From contig NZ_JAMXIC010000021.1 in assembly GCF_027587375.1 (NCBI RefSeq), positions 35,874-99,873 of the forward strand: DNA of 64,000 nt, written 5' to 3'. Positions 60,881-64,000 of the stretch are shown piece by piece. The stretch comes from Arthrobacter sp. B2a2-09 (GTDB lineage Bacteria > Actinomycetota > Actinomycetes > Actinomycetales > Micrococcaceae). The first letter of the stretch is position 1; each line of letters begins with the position of its first letter. The position numbers and the translations under genes were made by a program. A model generated the notes under the pieces. It ran no database searches. It worked only from the letters and a program-made list of their open reading frames with translations, and was not told the origin of the DNA.

Positions 60881-62762
60881 TCTTGGTCTCTTCGCCGCCC
60901 TCGGAAGCCTCTTCCTCGTCTTCCTCGTCTTCTTCGGCGTCCTCGACGGAATCGCGGTCCGACTCGGCGTCGTCGGACTCAAAGTAGTCAGACTCGACGT
61001 CGTCGAGTTCCACTTCGTCCTGTTCCGTGGCTTCAGAGCCTATGACCGTCTCAGCAAGCGCCGGGGCAGCCTCGGACTGGCTCTCTTCGGCTCGCTCCGT
61101 GTTCTCGTCAATGTTCCGGAAACGAGGCTTGCGGGCTTCGTTTTCATCGTCCTCGCCGAGGTCGATGATGTCCGGGTCCTCGAAGTCTCCAACGCCGAGG
61201 GCATTTTCAGCCACGACTGCCTGGCGCTGCCACTTGCCGGCTTCTTCCGTGCGACCCACCGCCGTCAGGGCGTCTGCGTAGGCACGAAATAGGCGCGGGC
61301 TGTACGAAAAGGCGCGATTGATGTCGAGCTGGATGATCTCCAGCTCGGCCACTGCAGCGTCCAACTGGCCAAGGTCGGTCCTCGCTCCCGAGGCCACAAT
61401 TGCCAGCTCAACCTTGCCGGGGGCATCGAGATCCTGCGCTTCGGGTGAACGGACCACATCCAGCGCACGGTCCGGCCGACCCAGACCGCGTTCGCAGTCT
61501 GCCATGAGAGGCAAATGGACGTTGGAGCCGCTGATCCTGCGGTAAGTGCGGAATTCGCGAAGCGCTTCGCCGTAGTGACCGGCAGCGTAGGCGGTCAAGC
61601 CCACCGCTTCACGGACGGCTGCCAACCTGCCACCACGACGGCTAGCGGCCAAGGCGTGCTGGAAGGATAGCTCCGGGTCGATGTCGATGAGGCGCCCCGC
61701 CATCACCAAGTGCTTGGAGACCCAATCGGCATTGGTGCCTTCAAGAGTCTTGATCTGGTGCTTAGTGATCCGGTCGAGCTCCTGGCCGGTGACGTCGTCG
61801 TCGATCTCCGGGGAACGCTCGCGGTCCGGGCGGTTGGCGCTGCGCAGATCCGCCGCGTTCGGAACCCTTGCGGGACGATCTTCCCAGGATCCGCCGCCGA
61901 AGCTACGTCCCTCGGTACGTGGGCCATCGAACTTGCGGGGACCGCGCTCGGGGCGGTCACCGAAACTACGGCGCTCACCATCGCCCTCACGACGAGGACG
62001 ATCACCGAACGGCTTGCGGTCGCGATCGCCGAAGGGCTTACGGTCGCGGTCGCCCTCACGGCTCGGACGATCACCAAACGGTTTGCGGTCACGGTCACGG
62101 TCGCCGAAGCTACGGCGCTCACCATCGCCCTCACGACGAGGACGGTCGCCAAACGGCTTACGGTCACGGTCGCCGAAACTCGGGCGCGCGTCCCCATCAC
62201 GGCGCGGACGGTCACCAAACGGCTTACGATCACGATCGCCGAAGCTACGGCGTTCACCATCGCCCTCACGGCTCGGACGATCACCATAGGGTTTGCGGTC
62301 ACGGTCGCCGAAGGGCTTACGGTCGCGGTCACCCTCACGACTCGGACGATCACCAAACGGCTTACGATCACGATCGCCGAAACTCGGGCGCGCATCCCCA
62401 TCACGACGAGGACGATCACCAAACGGCTTACGATCACGGTCACCAAAACTCGGGCGCGCATCCCCATCACGACGAGGACGATCACCAAACGGCTTACGAT
62501 CACGGTCACCAAAACTCGGGCGCGCATCCCCATCACGACGAGGACGATCAGCAAAGCTACGGCGCTCACCATCACCAGCCGGCTTACGATCCCGGTCACT
62601 AAAGGGTTTGCGGTCACGGTCACCGCCAGCGGCGCCTTCACGGTTGTCCCTGGAACGGAATCCTCGCGGGTCGCCCCCGGAATTGTTGTTGGCGCGGAAC
62701 GGGCCGCGATCGCCACGGCCACCGCCGAAGTTGCCGCGGTTGCCGCCGTTGTGCTCAGCCAT
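60873..62762 (-). CDS. TPR protein with a long basic repeat region and an acidic tail (Rv1691-like position)
   Basis: 629 residues from ATG at 62762, AGGAGG upstream. Residues about 1-45 are Gly/Arg/Asn-rich. About 45-300 is a low-complexity array built from a 22-residue unit of RDRKPFGDRP and RRDGDARPSF with variants. TPR-like helices occupy about 315-520 (LSFQHALAASRRGGRL, YGEALREFRTYRRISG, PDRALDVVRS). The last about 105 residues are nearly all Asp and Glu. A TPR gene holds this place before the HAD gene in mycobacteria, but the repeat region is a lineage feature. Opposite charge at the ends suggests RNA or ribosome binding; not proven. Confidence 0.85.
   Translation of the reverse strand: MAEHNGGNRGNFGGGRGDRGPFRANNNSGGDPRGFRSRDNREGAAGGDRDRKPFSDRDRKPAGDGERRSFADRPRRDGDARPSFGDRDRKPFGDRPRRDGDARPSFGDRDRKPFGDRPRRDGDARPSFGDRDRKPFGDRPSREGDRDRKPFGDRDRKPYGDRPSREGDGERRSFGDRDRKPFGDRPRRDGDARPSFGDRDRKPFGDRPRREGDGERRSFGDRDRDRKPFGDRPSREGDRDRKPFGDRDRKPFGDRPRREGDGERRSFGDRPERGPRKFDGPRTEGRSFGGGSWEDRPARVPNAADLRSANRPDRERSPEIDDDVTGQELDRITKHQIKTLEGTNADWVSKHLVMAGRLIDIDPELSFQHALAASRRGGRLAAVREAVGLTAYAAGHYGEALREFRTYRRISGSNVHLPLMADCERGLGRPDRALDVVRSPEAQDLDAPGKVELAIVASGARTDLGQLDAAVAELEIIQLDINRAFSYSPRLFRAYADALTAVGRTEEAGKWQRQAVVAENALGVGDFEDPDIIDLGEDDENEARKPRFRNIDENTERAEESQSEAAPALAETVIGSEATEQDEVELDDVESDYFESDDAESDRDSVEDAEEDEEDEEEASEGGEETKND
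61960..62620. repeat. 66-bp DNA tandem repeats coding the basic repeat region
   Basis: The coding array of the TPR gene repeats at DNA level with a 66-base period: the same segment CATCACGACGAGGACGATCA starts at 62399, 62465 and 62531. Units to the left are scrambled variants. The near-identity at the nucleotide level implies recent slippage or gene conversion, so copy number is likely to vary between strains. The regular composition keeps all other frames open, which produces several long false reading frames. Confidence 0.85.
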
Positions 62763-63040
62763 GATGGATTCCTCCTGTTGTGAGCTGACCACTGGCGCAT
62801 GCGCAGCCGCTCTTATCCGTATTTTGTTCTCACGCCGCCGGGATCCGGCTCGTATCTCTTATGTAATTCTAGGTGAACAGCCATCCGCGAACGCATTCGA
62901 AGGCCGCCTATTCAGCTCCCCGTGGGAATCATCACAACCCTAGGCCTGGCTGAGCCCCCTACGGCCGACTGTCAGATCCAAGTCCAGGGGCTGAGTGTCG
63001 GCTCTTTGAGGTTGCCAAAGGGTCGAAATCCTCAAACAAC
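62763..63040. other. Intergenic region with the TPR gene promoter; no gene seen
   Basis: About 280 bases between the TPR gene start and the first 32-bp repeat. Near the gene a less GC-rich stretch (around 62850-62875) is a plausible promoter zone for the minus strand, but I see no confident -10/-35 pair. CTGAGCCCCC near 62950 and AGGGGCTGAG near 62990 could pair imperfectly. No gene, tRNA or riboswitch is supported. Confidence 0.5.
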
Positions 63041-63424
63041 GCTCGCTCACTTATGGCGGGTTTCCGAGTGACGCTCGCTCACCTATGCCGGGTTTCCCGG
63101 TGATGCTCGCTCACTTATGGCGGGTTCCGGGCGGACGCTCGCTCACCAATGCCGGATTTCGGGCGGACGCTCGCTCACCAATGCCGGATTTCGGCCGGAC
63201 GCTCGCTCACCTATGCCGGGTTCCGGCGGGACGCCCGCTCACTTATGCCGGGTTTCCCGGTGACGCTCGCTCACCTGTGCCGGGTTCCGGCGGGACGCCC
63301 GCTCACCTGTGCCGGGTTTCCCGGTGACGCTCGCTCACCTGTGCCGGGTTCCGGCGGGACGCCCGCTCACCTGTGCCGGGTTTCCCGGTGACGCTCGCTC
63401 ACCTGTGCCGGGTTTCGGCCGGAC
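63041..63424. repeat. Array A: twelve 32-bp tandem repeats (left, CGCTCAC orientation)
   Basis: Units begin at 63041 and every 32 bases to 63393 (twelve units), with a decayed thirteenth at 63425. Each starts GCTCGCTCAC or GCCCGCTCAC and ends GGTGAC or GGGAC-like. The middle differs (CCGGGTTTCCCGG, GCCGGATTTCGGC, CCGGGTTCCGG) but often keeps the ability to form a small hairpin. From unit six on, two forms alternate, giving a 64-base super-period. Read on the minus strand the units begin GTGAGCGAGC, like array B. Period 32 is not a multiple of three, so it cannot code a repeated protein. Confidence 0.95.
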
Positions 63425-63478
63425 GCTCCTGGAGGTCTGCTGCCGGCCGGTGGGTGCAGGGGCCGGGCCGGCGCATCG

Positions 63479-63893
63479 GTGAGCGGGGTCCGCCCACAAC
63501 CGTGGATAGGTGAGCGGGGGTTCGGGATTTCGGCCACATATGTCAGCGGGGGTCTGCCCACGACCGTTGATATGTGAGCGGGCGTTGGTGGAAACGGGCG
63601 CATGTGTGAGCGGGCGTCCGCCCACAACCGTTGATATGTGGGCGGGGGTCTGCCCACGACCGTTGATAGGTGAGCGAGGGTTCGGGATTTCGGCCACATA
63701 TGTGAGCGGGCGTTGGTGGAAACGGGCGCATGTGTGAGCGGGCGTCCGCCGACAACCGTGGATAGGTGAGCGAGGGTTCGGGATTTCGGGCACATAGGTG
63801 AGCGAGGGTCCGCCCACAACCGTGGATATGTGAGCGAGCGTCCGCCGACGGCCGTGGATGTGTGGGCGGGGGTTGTGGTGGGTTTTAAATGGG
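63479..63893. repeat. Array B: thirteen 31-32-bp tandem repeats (right, GTGAGCG orientation)
   Basis: Units begin at 63479 (31 bases) and then every 32 bases from 63510 to 63862; the last decays into the rRNA terminator flank. Each starts GTGAGCG or a one-base variant and mostly ends ATAG, ATAT or ATGT. Three types of middle alternate: GTCCGCCCACAACCGTGGAT, GTTCGGGATTTCGGCCACAT and GTTGGTGGAAACGGGCGCAT. The ends match array A read on the other strand, so A and B are inverted copies of one family, separated by about 50 unrelated bases (63429-63478). Confidence 0.95.
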
Positions 63894-63894
63894 T

Positions 63895-63923
63895 CAGGCC
63901 CCGACATGTGGTGTCGGGGCCTG
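63895..63923 (-). terminator. rRNA operon terminator
   Basis: CAGGCCCCGACA (63895-63906) pairs with TGTCGGGGCCTG (63912-63923), loop TGTGG. It lies just after the 5S gene end as read on the minus strand and before array B, so it should end rRNA transcription before the repeats. Confidence 0.8.
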
Positions 63924-63933
63924 GACCGTGAAT

Positions 63934-64000
63934 GGTTGTCCGGCGGTGTCCTACTCTCCCACACCCTCCCGGGTGCAGTACCATCGGCGCTGTGGGTCTT
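63934..64000 (-). rRNA. rrf: 5S ribosomal RNA, 3' part (cut by window edge)
   Basis: The minus strand reads GACCCACAGCGCCGATGGTA, then CTGCACCCGGGAGGGTGTGGGAGAG and ends GACACCGCCGGACAAC, the conserved 3' half of actinobacterial 5S rRNA. About 67 bases are inside the window; the 5' half lies beyond. The exact 3' end (about 63934) is estimated from pairing expected in helix I. The 23S and 16S genes should lie to the right. Confidence 0.93.

Noticed and set aside
61703..62800. Several long frames in other readings of the TPR repeat region
   Set aside because: Regular 66-base repeats keep all frames free of stops. Only the frame with the TPR and acidic tail continues into a real gene end.
63041..63893. 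CRISPR array
   Set aside because: Units follow each other without unique spacers of 30 bases or more, interiors recur in few types, and no cas genes are present.
63335..63984. Open frames through arrays A and B on either strand
   Set aside because: A 32-base period shifts frame every unit, so the apparent protein repeats arise from frame cycling over 96 bases. There is no ribosome site and no start conservation.

Overview
The window is chromosomal DNA from a high-GC Gram-positive bacterium. Gene content and order point to an actinobacterium, most likely the Arthrobacter group of the Micrococcaceae; the genus is inferred, not proven. The evidence is a GC-rich core, many GTG starts, an OdhI/GarA-type FHA protein, a PASTA-domain Ser/Thr kinase beside an Rv2175c-like DNA-binding protein, a class II DAHP synthase, a biotin pyruvate carboxylase, and three blocks whose order matches known Mycobacterium tuberculosis neighbourhoods from memory (roughly Rv2165c-Rv2187, Rv1826-Rv1830 and Rv1691-Rv1713).

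Layout. 1-1.7 kb: start of the division and cell-wall cluster (rsmH cut by the edge, mraZ with a clear MraZ box) and a DUF3040 membrane protein. 1.9-16 kb: dinB, a lipoprotein, a polyprenyl synthase, an Rv2175c-like regulator, a LysM/transglycosylase wall hydrolase, a PknL-like PASTA kinase, class II DAHP synthase, PlsC acyltransferase, a hydrolase, glucokinase and a long-chain acyl-CoA ligase. 16-20.7 kb: pyruvate carboxylase and an orphan ParA-like ATPase. 20.8-23.9 kb: a compact minus-strand set (MerR, DUF151 nuclease, FtsR-like MerR, GarA/OdhI, GcvH). 24-27.3 kb: Fpg/Nei glycosylase, an MFS exporter divergent from a MarR regulator, and a PhnA-like zinc-ribbon protein.

27.3-32.7 kb is a less GC-rich accessory island of mostly unknown genes: a coiled-coil membrane protein, two hypotheticals, a tiny putative metal-binding protein, a broken small ORF, and an HNH nuclease with a beta-rich C-terminal part. 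It ends in a dead tyrosine integrase next to tRNA-Pro(GGG). 32.9-41 kb returns to core genes: der, a second plsC, cmk, tyrA, rluB, scpB, scpA and a ParA-type ATPase. 41-52.4 kb is a metabolic insert relative to the mycobacterial order: a C4-dicarboxylate carrier with a divergent DcuS/DcuR-type two-component system, a GntR-controlled methylcitrate cycle operon (prpD-prpB-prpC), an ECF sigma factor with a membrane-anchored partner, a Nudix enzyme and a membrane protein. 52.4-62.8 kb: xerD, Nudix hydrolase, pyrG, recN, NAD kinase, tlyA, a small protein, a HAD phosphatase and a strongly repetitive TPR protein.

63.0-63.9 kb holds the most unusual structure: two tandem arrays of the same 32-bp repeat family, each about 12-13 units, facing each other in opposite orientation, between the TPR gene and the terminator of an rRNA operon whose 5S gene is cut by the right edge. 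Period, core and ends match in both arrays, while the middle of each unit varies around short hairpins. It does not code for protein and does not look like CRISPR. It is my best candidate for something undescribed.
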